NCBI RefSeq assembly: GCF_001403875.1
Contig: NZ_LN884299.1
Span: 930,117-994,116, forward strand
Length of the DNA: 64,000 bases
Direction of reading: 5' to 3'
From: Paenibacillus ihumii
GTDB taxonomy: Bacteria; Bacillota; Bacilli; Paenibacillales; Paenibacillaceae
The position numbers and the translations under genes are program-made. Positions 35,476 to 44,455 of this stretch are shown here, piece after piece. Positions within the stretch are counted from its first letter, which is position 1; every line of letters begins with the position of its first letter. The notes beneath the pieces were generated by a model. That model ran no database searches. It saw nothing but the letters and a program-made list of their open reading frames with translations, and was not told the origin of the DNA.

Positions 35476-37161
35476 GTGAAAATGGGCGCTTTTTGGCAAG
35501 AAGAAGTCGTTTATCAGATTTATCCCCGTAGCTTCATGGACAGCAACGGAGACGGGATCGGAGATTTGCGGGGGATCATCAGCAAATTAGATTATTTGAA
35601 GGAGCTCGGAGTAGGCATCGTGTGGTTGAGTCCGGTCTATAAATCTCCGAACGACGATAATGGATACGACATCAGCGATTATCAGGATATTATGGATGAA
35701 TTCGGCACAATGGACGATTGGGAGGAGCTGCTCCACGGCCTTCATGAACGCGGTATTCGGTTGATTATGGACCTCGTGGTCAATCATTCCTCTGACGAGC
35801 ATTCCTGGTTTCAGGAATCCAAAAAATCCAAAGATAATCCTTACCGTGATTTTTATATTTGGAAACCCGGGAAAGGGGACGGTTCCGAACCGAACAATTG
35901 GGTATCTTTCTTCGGCGGCTCAGCATGGCAATATGACGAGGTGACGGATGAATACTACCTGCATCTGTTTTCGAAGAAGCAGCCGGATTTGAATTGGGAA
36001 AATCCAAGGCTTCGGCGTGCGGTATACGATATGATGACTTTCTGGTTAGAGAAGGGGATCGACGGATTCCGCATGGACGTGATCAATTGTATTTCAAAAG
36101 CGGAAGGTCTGCCGAGCGCTGGGGATGACAAATATGCTTGGGGAGGCGAGTTTTTCCTCTGCGGGCCGAGGTTGGAGCAATATCTGAAAGAAATGAACGA
36201 AGAGGTATTGTCCAAATACGACGTCATGACCGTCGGGGAGATGCCGGGAGTGACGCCGGAGCTGGCTGCGCGCTATACGGATCCGGCTAACAAGGAATTA
36301 AACATGGTATTTCATTTCGAGACGATGGATATCGACGCCGGGGAAGGCGGGAAGTGGAACTTCACCAAGTGGAAGCTGGCCGACTTGAAAGCCGTTACGA
36401 ACAAATGGCAGTACGGACTGAACGGCAGAGGCTGGAACAGCCTTTATCTGAACAACCACGACCAACCTCGTATGGTGTCCCGTTTTGGCGACGACACGGT
36501 ATACCGGAAAGAGTCGGCCAAGCTTCTGGCCACGTTCCTTCACACCCTTCAGGGCACGCCTTACATTTTTCAGGGCGAGGAAATTGGCATGACGAACGTG
36601 AAATTCGATAATATCGACCAATACCGGGATATCGAGACGCTAAATTTCTTTAAAGAGGCGGTTCATGACGGGGGCATGCCGGTGGAGCAAGCGATGGCCG
36701 CGATCTATGCAAAATCCCGGGATAACGCAAGAACTCCGATGCAATGGAACGAAAGCAAACACGCTGGATTCACGACAGGAGAGCCTTGGATCGGAGTAAA
36801 TCCCAACTTTAAGGAGATTAATGTCGAGGATGCGCTGCGGGATAAGGATTCCATTTTTCATTACTACAAAAAATTGATCCAATTGCGCAAGCAGCATCCG
36901 ATTATGATCTATGGCGATTATGATATCGTGGCTGAAGAGCATGAACAAATTTATGCCTATACCCGAACTTGGCGAAACGAAAAATGGATCGTGATTCTCA
37001 ATTTCTCTGACAGGGAGGCGGAATTCACGCTTCCAGAAAAGCTAGAGGAATATCGTAGTGGAAATCAATTAATCATTTCCAACTACGAAAACGTGACTGA
37101 AACACCGATCCGTGAGTTGAACCTCAGACCTTATGAAGCGAGAGTATATAGATTGGTATAG
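35476..37161 (+). CDS. GH13 alpha-glucosidase (oligo-1,6-glucosidase type)
   Basis: 561-aa cytoplasmic GH13 enzyme that releases glucose from short alpha-glucans. Catalytic residues counted from GTG 35476 are nucleophile D201 (GFRMDVIN), acid/base E255 (VGEMPG) and stabiliser D329 (NNHDQPR). V202 follows the nucleophile; in characterised Bacillus enzymes valine here goes with alpha-1,6 preference, while Ala, Thr or Gly goes with alpha-1,4. RBS is GGGAGG 7 bases from GTG; an ATG two codons later is possible. No signal peptide. Its neighbour is a GH66 dextranase, so isomaltooligosaccharide from dextran is the likely substrate. Confidence 0.92.
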   Translation: MKMGAFWQEEVVYQIYPRSFMDSNGDGIGDLRGIISKLDYLKELGVGIVWLSPVYKSPNDDNGYDISDYQDIMDEFGTMDDWEELLHGLHERGIRLIMDLVVNHSSDEHSWFQESKKSKDNPYRDFYIWKPGKGDGSEPNNWVSFFGGSAWQYDEVTDEYYLHLFSKKQPDLNWENPRLRRAVYDMMTFWLEKGIDGFRMDVINCISKAEGLPSAGDDKYAWGGEFFLCGPRLEQYLKEMNEEVLSKYDVMTVGEMPGVTPELAARYTDPANKELNMVFHFETMDIDAGEGGKWNFTKWKLADLKAVTNKWQYGLNGRGWNSLYLNNHDQPRMVSRFGDDTVYRKESAKLLATFLHTLQGTPYIFQGEEIGMTNVKFDNIDQYRDIETLNFFKEAVHDGGMPVEQAMAAIYAKSRDNARTPMQWNESKHAGFTTGEPWIGVNPNFKEINVEDALRDKDSIFHYYKKLIQLRKQHPIMIYGDYDIVAEEHEQIYAYTRTWRNEKWIVILNFSDREAEFTLPEKLEEYRSGNQLIISNYENVTETPIRELNLRPYEARVYRLV

Positions 37162-37190
37162 AAGAAGGGGCCGCCCCTTCTTTTTTCTTT
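37162..37190 (+). terminator. Terminator after the GH13 gene
   Basis: AAGAAGGGGC and GCCCCTTCTT form a nearly contiguous inverted repeat (37162-37183) followed by TTTTTTCTTT, directly after the stop codon. Confidence 0.85.
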
Positions 37191-37349
37191 TGCTGAGATA
37201 AAAAGTAAAAGAAGACACGATCAGAGTAATTAAATCCACTTTTTGCATAATTTAGGATGTTATTCTATAGAGGGAAGGGGGTGGTGACTTTTATCATACC
37301 GATGAAAAAGATTGTGCACGAGTAAAATCTATGAAGGGAGTAGGTAAAT

Positions 37350-40091
37350 TTGATCGGCAAGAGTTTGAGGAGGATGCTTGCGGTATCTTTAACATGCACG
37401 CTGCTTTTTAGTCAAATGGGTTGGGGCTCGGATGAAGCAGCCGCCGCAAGTACGGGGAAAGTCGTTTATGACGTAACGACGGATAAAGCAATGTATGATC
37501 CGGGCTCGACAGTGGAAGTACGGATTGACTTGAAAAACAGGCTAGGGAGGGATCTCACCGGAGGAACCGTAGAAATCAAGGCCAAGCATTTAGAGAGCCA
37601 GATTGGTGAGACGATCCGGAAACCTCTGGATTTGAAGCATAGTGCAGATGTCATCATGGTCGCGAATTGGCAGGCTCCTAACCAGGATTTTAAAGGCTAT
37701 TTGCTAGAGGTTGATGTGAAGGATGCATCAGGGAACGTTGTAGATTCGGACACGGTAGGAGTAGATGTCTCGTCATCCTGGGTTAAATTCCCGCGATACG
37801 GGTATGTATGGGATTTCGGACAAAACACGAATACTGCCGAACGCATAGATAAGCTGAAAAATTATCATATTAATGCCCTTCAATACTATGACTGGAAATA
37901 CCGCCATCACAAGCCGGTAGCCCCCGATTTGAGACAGTGGGACGACTGGTCGGGACGGCCGATCTACGGCGACACGGTTCGAAGTTATATTGCCAACGCA
38001 AAGGCCGTCGGAATGGCGAATATGGCCTATAACATGATTTATGCGGCCACCTCGGGATATGACAAGGATGGTGTTAAACAGGAATGGGCTTTATATTACG
38101 CAGATGACAACCCGAGGGGGCAAGGTCACTTCAGTTTTAAAATGGCGGATTCCACACCGACGGGCATTACACATCTTTACTTCTTCAATCCGCTAAACCC
38201 CGGTTGGCAAAATTATATTTTTGCGGAAACGAATAAAATATTCGAACACTTCGATTTTGACGGGTGGCATGGGGATACGGTTGGAGAATGGGGGAAGATG
38301 AAAACCTCGGATAACCGGACCTTGTACGTGAAAGACACGTATACTGAATTTTTGAACAAAGCAAAGCAGGCGATCGGCGGTAAATATCTGGTGTTCAATC
38401 CGGTTGGAGCCCAAGGTATTGAAAATGCTAGCAAGGCGAATGTTGACGCGATCTATGCGGAAATCTGGCCATGGGACAGAGACAGTGAGGGTGAGCTATA
38501 TGACACGTATTATTCATTGAAGAAAGAGATCGAGCAATCCCGAAAAGAGAGCGGAGGCAAGTCTCTAATTGTTCCCGCCTATATGAGCTACGATTATGGG
38601 GAGCAGAACCCAGGCAGTCCGTTTAATACGGCGGCTGTTCTGCTGACCGACGCCGCTGTGTACGCAGCCGGCGGTTCACGAATGGAGTTGGGCGACAACG
38701 GGAACATGCTCAGCAATGAATATTTTCCCGCCCAAAATTTATATATGACCGAGGATTTGAAATATCGTATCGGCAAGCTGTATGACTTTATCGTGGCTTA
38801 CGAAAACCTGCTTCGAGATGGGCAAACGGAAACGGCGAACCGGATTGAGTTTCCTCAGTACGCAAGCAGTGCAACGGGCGAGCCTAATAAAATATGGGCT
38901 TACGGCAAAAAGGACAATCGGTATGAAATTATCCAGATGATCAATTTGCTGGGAGTGAGCAAGAACGATTGGCGTGCGAACGATGGACGCAAGGAGACGC
39001 CCCAGAAGATCAGCAACTTTGAGGTGAAGTACTACTATACGAATGACGTGAACAGCGTATGGCTTGCCTCACCGGATTCCGACGACGGACGTTCAAAACG
39101 GCTGCAGTTTACCAAAGGTAGCGACGGAAAAGGCAAGTATGTGCTGATCTCGGTGCCTTCGTTGGAATACTGGAACATGATTTATATGAGCAGTGACCGT
39201 TCCGGAGGAGAAGAGGAGCAACCTGGCGGAATCGGGAAACTGATGAACGGCGGTTTTGAGAGTGGAGAAGCAGGATGGACATATGCAGGTACAGCTGCCC
39301 ATGGTGTCGACAGCAACGATGCTTTTGAAGGAAGCAAGTACTGGATTTGGGGTCCCGATGCTTATACGGCTAAAGTATCGCAAACCGTTTCGGGCCTGGA
39401 ACCGGGGACTTACTCGGTAAGCGCAAAGGTTAAACAAAATACCGGCACGCCCATGATCAGCAGAATGGAACTATCCGGTCTTGGCGGAGAGACGGTTTTC
39501 GTGAACATTCCTCACAGCGGTCAGTACGAAAATATATCTGGTACCGTTCAAGTAGTAAATGGTGAGCTCAACATCGCTTTTTACCAGGAAGCCCCGGGCA
39601 ATACGAATCTGCAAATCGACAACGTCGAATTAATTGCAGGCACCGGAAGTAGTGAAGAGAATCCTCCAGGCAGCTTTCCGGCATTGGTCAACGGCGGGTT
39701 TGAAAGCGGTGACATTTCGGGCTGGAAGGCAACGGGTACAAATGTTGGCGTGGATGGTTCCGACGTCAATGACGGTAGTTTTAAATGTTATTTCTGGAGC
39801 GGACAAAATTATCAGCAAAAGATAGAGCAGGAATTGACGGGCTTGGAAAATGGCAAATACACGGTTTCAGCCATGGTGAAGCAAAATACCGGAACCCCTT
39901 TGCTTAGCAGAATGGAACTATCCGGTTATGGCGGCAGTCCCGTTTACACAAACATTTCTCACGGAAATGACTACTCCATGATTAAGGGCACAGTTCAGGT
40001 TACGAACGGCAAGTTGAATATAGCTTTTTATCAGGCAGCTCCGGGCGAGACAAATTTACAAATTGACAAGGTTGAACTTGTGAAAGATTAA
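37350..40091 (+). CDS. Secreted GH66 endodextranase with two C-terminal CBM repeats
   Basis: 913-aa extracellular GH66 enzyme that cuts alpha-1,6 bonds inside dextran. Signal peptide near residues 1-34 (ending AAAA). An Ig-like module (VVYDVTTDKAMYDPG) precedes the catalytic barrel, with D309 in FDGWHGDTVG as expected nucleophile and E371 in AIYAEIWPWD as expected acid/base. No CBM35 insertion follows, unlike in cycloisomaltooligosaccharide glucanotransferases, so endodextranase is favoured. After residue 625, two homologous modules of about 135 aa each start with LMNGGFESG and ALVNGGFESG and contain SAKVKQNTGTP or SAMVKQNTGTP (CBM4/9- or 22-like). Start TTG 37350 with AAGGGAG upstream. Likely feeds the transporter at 41217. 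Confidence 0.92.
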   Translation: MIGKSLRRMLAVSLTCTLLFSQMGWGSDEAAAASTGKVVYDVTTDKAMYDPGSTVEVRIDLKNRLGRDLTGGTVEIKAKHLESQIGETIRKPLDLKHSADVIMVANWQAPNQDFKGYLLEVDVKDASGNVVDSDTVGVDVSSSWVKFPRYGYVWDFGQNTNTAERIDKLKNYHINALQYYDWKYRHHKPVAPDLRQWDDWSGRPIYGDTVRSYIANAKAVGMANMAYNMIYAATSGYDKDGVKQEWALYYADDNPRGQGHFSFKMADSTPTGITHLYFFNPLNPGWQNYIFAETNKIFEHFDFDGWHGDTVGEWGKMKTSDNRTLYVKDTYTEFLNKAKQAIGGKYLVFNPVGAQGIENASKANVDAIYAEIWPWDRDSEGELYDTYYSLKKEIEQSRKESGGKSLIVPAYMSYDYGEQNPGSPFNTAAVLLTDAAVYAAGGSRMELGDNGNMLSNEYFPAQNLYMTEDLKYRIGKLYDFIVAYENLLRDGQTETANRIEFPQYASSATGEPNKIWAYGKKDNRYEIIQMINLLGVSKNDWRANDGRKETPQKISNFEVKYYYTNDVNSVWLASPDSDDGRSKRLQFTKGSDGKGKYVLISVPSLEYWNMIYMSSDRSGGEEEQPGGIGKLMNGGFESGEAGWTYAGTAAHGVDSNDAFEGSKYWIWGPDAYTAKVSQTVSGLEPGTYSVSAKVKQNTGTPMISRMELSGLGGETVFVNIPHSGQYENISGTVQVVNGELNIAFYQEAPGNTNLQIDNVELIAGTGSSEENPPGSFPALVNGGFESGDISGWKATGTNVGVDGSDVNDGSFKCYFWSGQNYQQKIEQELTGLENGKYTVSAMVKQNTGTPLLSRMELSGYGGSPVYTNISHGNDYSMIKGTVQVTNGKLNIAFYQAAPGETNLQIDKVELVKD

Positions 40092-40121
40092 TAACAATTC
40101 CATTTCAGGAGGGAATAACTT

Positions 40122-40994
40122 ATGGAAAGTTTTATCTGCTTAAAAGAGCGTGTGTTTGTTGGGCCGGTAAATAAGTTGATGGTTACCCTAGGAATTTCAG
40201 TGCTGTTATTCGCATTGTCCATTATGTTCGCGGACAAGGCATCCGCTCACGGTTTTGTTGAGAATAGCCGGGCGGATCTGTGCGCCAAAGGAATTAATAC
40301 GGATTGCGGCTATGTGAAATATAATCCCGCCGATTTGGAGGCACCGGGCGGATTTCCTAACGGTGGACCTGAAGACGGAAAAATTGCCAGCGCCAATGGC
40401 CGATATCCGGAGATGGACCAACAATGGACTGACCGGTGGGAAAAAATAAATATCGCAAGCGGACTCAATACGTTTACCTGGGTTCATACGGCAAACCATA
40501 ATACAGCGAATTGGAGATACTACATTACTAAGCCTGATTGGAACCCCAACCAGCCGCTTACTCGTGATTCATTTGATGCTCTCTCTTTTTGTACGGTGTC
40601 GCATGATGGATCGCTTCCTGAATTTAAAGATAATCACCTCTGTAATGTACCATCGGATCGAAGTGGCTATCATGTGATTCTCGCTGTTTGGGAGGTTGCG
40701 TATACGGGAAGCACTTTTTATCAAGTAATAGATGTTAATATTGACGGCGATATCGATCCTGGCAACGGCGGGAATCCCGGTACCGGGGAGGGAAATGAGA
40801 ACCCTGAAGAATGCGGGCACCTTGCTTGGAGTTCCACTCAAGTATACAATTACGGCGATATTGTTTCGTTTAACGGGGGAGACTGGAAAGCCAGATGGTA
40901 CTCCCAGGGGCAGGAACCTGGAGTTTCCGGCGAATGGGGGGCCTGGGAGTACCTGGGGAAATGCGCTGATGCCGATGGCCACCAGCATCCATAA
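40122..40994 (+). CDS. AA10 lytic polysaccharide monooxygenase with CBM5-like module
   Basis: 290-aa secreted copper enzyme. Signal peptide cleavage after ...KASA leaves H43 as the new N terminus, as the histidine brace needs; the second histidine is in TANHNTANWRYYITKP. A GFVENSRADLCAKG start and SFCTVSHDG-type motifs fit AA10. A Gly/Asn/Pro-rich linker (near residue 210) leads to CGHLAWSSTQVYNYGDIVSF and ARWYSQGQEPG, a CBM5-type chitin-binding module. A short HQHP tail ends the protein. RBS is GGAGGG. AA10 enzymes attack chitin or cellulose, so location 30 bases after a dextranase is unexpected; dextran oxidation is not established for the family. Confidence 0.92.
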   Translation: MESFICLKERVFVGPVNKLMVTLGISVLLFALSIMFADKASAHGFVENSRADLCAKGINTDCGYVKYNPADLEAPGGFPNGGPEDGKIASANGRYPEMDQQWTDRWEKINIASGLNTFTWVHTANHNTANWRYYITKPDWNPNQPLTRDSFDALSFCTVSHDGSLPEFKDNHLCNVPSDRSGYHVILAVWEVAYTGSTFYQVIDVNIDGDIDPGNGGNPGTGEGNENPEECGHLAWSSTQVYNYGDIVSFNGGDWKARWYSQGQEPGVSGEWGAWEYLGKCADADGHQHP

Positions 40995-41038
40995 TAAAAA
41001 TAACGTTAACTTTTTAGGAGTTTGGTAGTAGAAGGTGT

Positions 41039-41086
41039 AAAGGTGCATTATTTTGAGATCATATCAAAATAAAATGCACCTTTTTT
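41039..41086 (+). terminator. Terminator after the AA10 gene
   Basis: AAAGGTGCATT...TTTTGA pairs with TCAAAAT...AATGCACCTTT (41039-41083) and ends in TTTTTT. It separates the dextranase/LPMO unit from the transporter operon. Confidence 0.88.
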
Positions 41087-41099
41087 ATTTTGCATATAT

Positions 41100-41114
41100 T
41101 TGGAAACGCTAACT
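41100..41114 (+). promoter_or_regulatory. cre site 1 upstream of dextran-oligosaccharide transporter
   Basis: TTGGAAACGCTAACT matches the WTGNAANCGNWNNCW consensus at all fixed positions. It lies 103 bases before the binding-protein ATG and 26 bases before a second site. Confidence 0.65.
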
Positions 41115-41140
41115 TCACAATATTGTTCACCATGAGCCAA

Positions 41141-41155
41141 ATGTAAACGGTTTCT
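41141..41155 (+). promoter_or_regulatory. cre site 2 upstream of dextran-oligosaccharide transporter
   Basis: ATGTAAACGGTTTCT also matches the consensus fully, on the same strand and starting 41 bases after site 1 (about four helical turns). The pair suggests strong CcpA control of the 41217 operon. Confidence 0.68.
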
Positions 41156-41216
41156 CACTGAGAAGTCCCGCCTCATAATAAAGGAGTAAGTTAAATCGAT
41201 AAGGGGGTTTCAAAGT

Positions 41217-42530
41217 ATGAAGTTTTACAAAAAAATATCTATTGGTGTAATGTCAGCCGTTTTGGCATTTTCATTATCTGCCTGCGGCGGAACTAATGGC
41301 GGATCGGCTTCAAACGGGAATTCGGACAAGACGGGCGGCAACCCAGGAAATACTGGCTCAAAGAAAGTGACAATCGAGTACTGGCATACCTACGGGGAGC
41401 AGGAAGAAAAAGTGCTGACGGAACAAGTAGTTCCGAAATTCGAAGAAGAACACCCTGAAATCAAAGTAAACTTGACCAGAATGCCTTATGAAGGATTAAA
41501 GGAGCAAGTCATTGCCGGTGTAGCTGGCGATGCAGCGCCGGATTTGATGCGCATGGATATTATCTGGGTTCCTGAATTCGCCAAAATGGGAGCACTGCAA
41601 GACGTCAGCAAAATGGATGGATTTGAGGAAGTGAAGTCCAGTGTATTTAAAGCGCCGATGGAAACGAACTACTTCAATAATGGCTACTATGGCGTTCCAT
41701 TGAATACGAATACCAAAATTGCCATTTATAATAAGGCGCTTTTGGAGAAGGTCGGGCTTAAGGAAGCTCCAAAAACAATGGATGAATTTGTGGCAGCTTC
41801 CAAAAAGGCAATGGAGCAAGGAGCCAAAGGGGCGATTGGTATCTCGGGACCGCATGTTTGGGGTGCTTCCCCTTATTTCTGGAGTCTTGGCGGCGCTTTG
41901 ACTAACGAGGATTATACCGAAGTTGAAGGTTATCTGAACGGTCCGGAAAGCGTTAAGGCGTTGGAGACGATCGTACAGTGGGGCAAGGAAGGGCTGATTA
42001 TCCCAACCATGCTCGGCGGAGAGCCGGGTGTATGGGATGGATTGAAGAACAATGAATATTTCATGATAGATGACGGCCCTTGGTTCTTCAGTACATTGAT
42101 GAATGAAGAGAACGCAAACTTTAACATCGAAGATACAGTATGGACGCAAATGCCTGAAGGAATTGGTGGAAGTCGTTCGGTTGTTGGCGGTGAAAACTTG
42201 GTCATCTTCGCGAATTCTAAACACCCGGCAGAAGCTTGGACATTTGCCAAGTGGTTGATTACGGAAGAACCCCAAAAAATATTGGCCAAAGCTGGATTGA
42301 TTCCGACAAATCAAAAGGCCGCAAACGATCCATCCGTTTTGAAAGAACCATACATGACAGAATACGTAAAGCAATTGGAAACGGCCCTTCCGCGGACACC
42401 GATCCCACAGTATGGTGAAATGGAGACCATCGTGAACCTGGCGATCGAAAAAGCGGTTCGCGGTGAGTCTGAACCGAAGGCGGCTTTGGATGAGGCAGCT
42501 AAAAATATCGAATCTATTCTTAATAAATAA
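41217..42530 (+). CDS. Sugar ABC transporter solute-binding lipoprotein (dextran locus)
   Basis: 437-aa family 1 binding protein with lipobox LSAC and lipidated C23. Motifs: IEYWHTYGEQEEKVLTEQVVP, AAPDLMRMDIIWVPEFAKMG, VPLNTNTKIAIYNKALLEK, MIDDGPWFFSTLM. A paralogue at 51902 shares [21 protein letters not shown] and TDEGPWFYS. The RBS is a GGGGG run upstream of ATG. It is first gene of an operon with two permeases and a lipoprotein GH66, so isomaltooligosaccharides are the probable ligands. Two cre sites precede it and a perfect hairpin follows it. Confidence 0.92.
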   Translation: MKFYKKISIGVMSAVLAFSLSACGGTNGGSASNGNSDKTGGNPGNTGSKKVTIEYWHTYGEQEEKVLTEQVVPKFEEEHPEIKVNLTRMPYEGLKEQVIAGVAGDAAPDLMRMDIIWVPEFAKMGALQDVSKMDGFEEVKSSVFKAPMETNYFNNGYYGVPLNTNTKIAIYNKALLEKVGLKEAPKTMDEFVAASKKAMEQGAKGAIGISGPHVWGASPYFWSLGGALTNEDYTEVEGYLNGPESVKALETIVQWGKEGLIIPTMLGGEPGVWDGLKNNEYFMIDDGPWFFSTLMNEENANFNIEDTVWTQMPEGIGGSRSVVGGENLVIFANSKHPAEAWTFAKWLITEEPQKILAKAGLIPTNQKAANDPSVLKEPYMTEYVKQLETALPRTPIPQYGEMETIVNLAIEKAVRGESEPKAALDEAAKNIESILNK

Positions 42531-42549
42531 TTGAAGCTAGTACTATAAG

Positions 42550-42585
42550 GATGCATCGCCTGATGACGCCATCAGGCGATGCATC
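42550..42585 (+). promoter_or_regulatory. Perfect 16-bp hairpin between binding protein and permease
   Basis: GATGCATCGCCTGATG (42550-42565) pairs exactly with CATCAGGCGATGCATC (42570-42585) around the loop ACGC. The following TTTAC is too short for a strong terminator, so it likely stabilises the upstream mRNA and partly limits downstream expression. Confidence 0.8.
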
Positions 42586-42616
42586 TTTACCCGGATAAGG
42601 GAAAGGAGTGGTGAAG

Positions 42617-43576
42617 ATGTCAATTCCATTGGCCAGCCAGCCGCAAGCCGGAAAAAAACCGCCGACAGCAACACGGATGAAAAAAGGCCTCAAACAATGG
42701 ATGGCTGTTTTGCCTTTTATTTTTTTAGGGGTGCTGGGTACCGCGGTATTTGTCGTCTACCCGATGATCCGAAATATTTTTATCAGCTTTCAAGATTACA
42801 GTATCATGCCAAATGCGGAGAATCCATTCGTTGGGTTTGAGAATTATGTTTCCGCTTTTACGGATCCTAACAACAAAGTATTGATGGCGATTCGAAATAC
42901 GATTTTGAACGTGATCGTGACCGTGCCGATCAACTGGCTTTTGGCGATCGTTTTCGCTGTATTAATTAATCTTCACTTTGTAAAGTACAAGCTTGTGTTC
43001 AGGACCGTGTATTACTTGCCGATTATTACCTCTTGGATCGTTGTTGCATTTCTGTTCAGATTCTTGTTTGCGGGCGGGGAATACGGTTTAATCAACTTCA
43101 TTTTTTATAAGGTACTCGGTATTTTTCCGGAACCGGTCAATTTTCTTTCCAACTACTGGACGGCTATGGTCGTAATTTGGTTGTTCCATATCTGGAAGAC
43201 GGTCGGTTGGGGGGTTGTTATCTATTTGGCGGGGCTTCAAGGGATATCGAAGGAATACTATGAGGCTGCCCAAATTGATGGAGCTAGCGGAATCAGGCAA
43301 TTTTGGAACATTACAGTACCGATGCTCGCTCCGGTTACCGCGTTTGTGATCATAAATCTCGTTAATGGGGCTTTTAACTTCTTCCCGCAGGTGTATTTCA
43401 TCACTCGTGGAGGGCCAATGGATCAGACACAAACGCTCCCGAGTTTGATGTATATGCAGGCGTTCAAAAACTTTAACTTTGGATATGCTTCCGCTGTTGC
43501 CGTTATGATGGGTATCACTGTATTTTTGGTGACCTATACCCAGATGAAAAAATTCGGCAATCAGAAGATGCTGTAG
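42617..43576 (+). CDS. Sugar ABC transporter permease (MalF type)
   Basis: 319-aa permease with six predicted helices and the EAA loop YYEAAQIDGASGIRQFWNIT (E216 region). Start ATG 42617 is favoured because AAAGGAG at 42602-42608 is 8 bases upstream; two GTG codons at 42608 and 42611 overlap that site. It is coupled with the next permease (12 bases apart). Uptake of isomaltooligosaccharides is inferred from the operon. Confidence 0.92.
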   Translation: MSIPLASQPQAGKKPPTATRMKKGLKQWMAVLPFIFLGVLGTAVFVVYPMIRNIFISFQDYSIMPNAENPFVGFENYVSAFTDPNNKVLMAIRNTILNVIVTVPINWLLAIVFAVLINLHFVKYKLVFRTVYYLPIITSWIVVAFLFRFLFAGGEYGLINFIFYKVLGIFPEPVNFLSNYWTAMVVIWLFHIWKTVGWGVVIYLAGLQGISKEYYEAAQIDGASGIRQFWNITVPMLAPVTAFVIINLVNGAFNFFPQVYFITRGGPMDQTQTLPSLMYMQAFKNFNFGYASAVAVMMGITVFLVTYTQMKKFGNQKML

Positions 43577-43588
43577 GAGGGGCAGACA

Positions 43589-44422
43589 ATGAAAACCAAA
43601 TGGTATCTTCAACTCCTCGTATACACGGTCATTATTATGGGGGCTCTCGCGTTCTTGTTTCCCTTCGTATATATGATCTTGACCAGTTTTATCAAGAGCG
43701 CGTATTCACTACCACGACCGAAAGAAATTTTCTCGGTGGTTCCCAATCTGGACAACTATTTTCTTGTTTGGAACAAAAATAATTTCGCCCGTTACTTCCT
43801 GAACAGTGCACTGGTGACGGTCGTATCCATGGTCGGCAGTATGCTGCTGGGATGCTTAACGGCCTACGGATTTGCCAGATTTCAATTTCCTGGAAAGGAA
43901 CTGCTTTTCCGCGTATTCTTGTTGACGACGATGATTCCAGGTGTCATTAACATTATCCCGCAGTTTCTTATTATCAAAAATCTTGGACTGGTAAGCACTT
44001 ATTGGGGACTGTGGTTGATTTATATCGGTGGGGGAGTTGTTGGAAGTACGTTCTTCCTTCGAGGATTTTTCCAGAGCATCCCCAAGGAATATGAAGAATC
44101 CGTTCTCATTGACGGTGGTGGAAACTGGCGTATTTTCTGGAATATTTATTTGCCGCAATCCCTTCCGGCGATCGGAACTCTGGCGGTATTGTCCTTCCAG
44201 GGCACGTGGGAAGAATATTTTACGGCTCTCGTAATTATCAAAGACGAGGCGATGAGAACACTGCCGATTGCCTTGCTGATGTTTAACGATAAATACGCAA
44301 CTAACTACGGATGGGTGTTTGCGGCTTCAATCATTGCGCTGATCCCAACCGTGCTGCTCTATATTGTTTTCCAGAAAAGGTTTGTTCAAGGCGGATTTAA
44401 TGAAGGCGGTGTAAAAGGGTAG
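43589..44422 (+). CDS. Sugar ABC transporter permease (MalG type)
   Basis: 277-aa partner permease. The EAA loop is slightly altered, reading EYEESVLIDGGGNWRIFWN (E170-S), with the usual conserved glycine. C terminus FVQGGFNEGGVKG is typical. RBS AGGAGGGG precedes ATG. The lipoprotein GH66 gene follows 33 bases later. Confidence 0.92.
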   Translation: MKTKWYLQLLVYTVIIMGALAFLFPFVYMILTSFIKSAYSLPRPKEIFSVVPNLDNYFLVWNKNNFARYFLNSALVTVVSMVGSMLLGCLTAYGFARFQFPGKELLFRVFLLTTMIPGVINIIPQFLIIKNLGLVSTYWGLWLIYIGGGVVGSTFFLRGFFQSIPKEYEESVLIDGGGNWRIFWNIYLPQSLPAIGTLAVLSFQGTWEEYFTALVIIKDEAMRTLPIALLMFNDKYATNYGWVFAASIIALIPTVLLYIVFQKRFVQGGFNEGGVKG

Positions 44423-44455
44423 TTCAATAAACAGGAAGACAGGAGAACTAGCGAA

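Noticed and set aside
37350-40091. Cycloisomaltooligosaccharide glucanotransferase
   Set aside because: The CBM35 insertion typical of those enzymes is absent after the acid/base residue; C-terminal CBM-like repeats do not indicate cyclisation.
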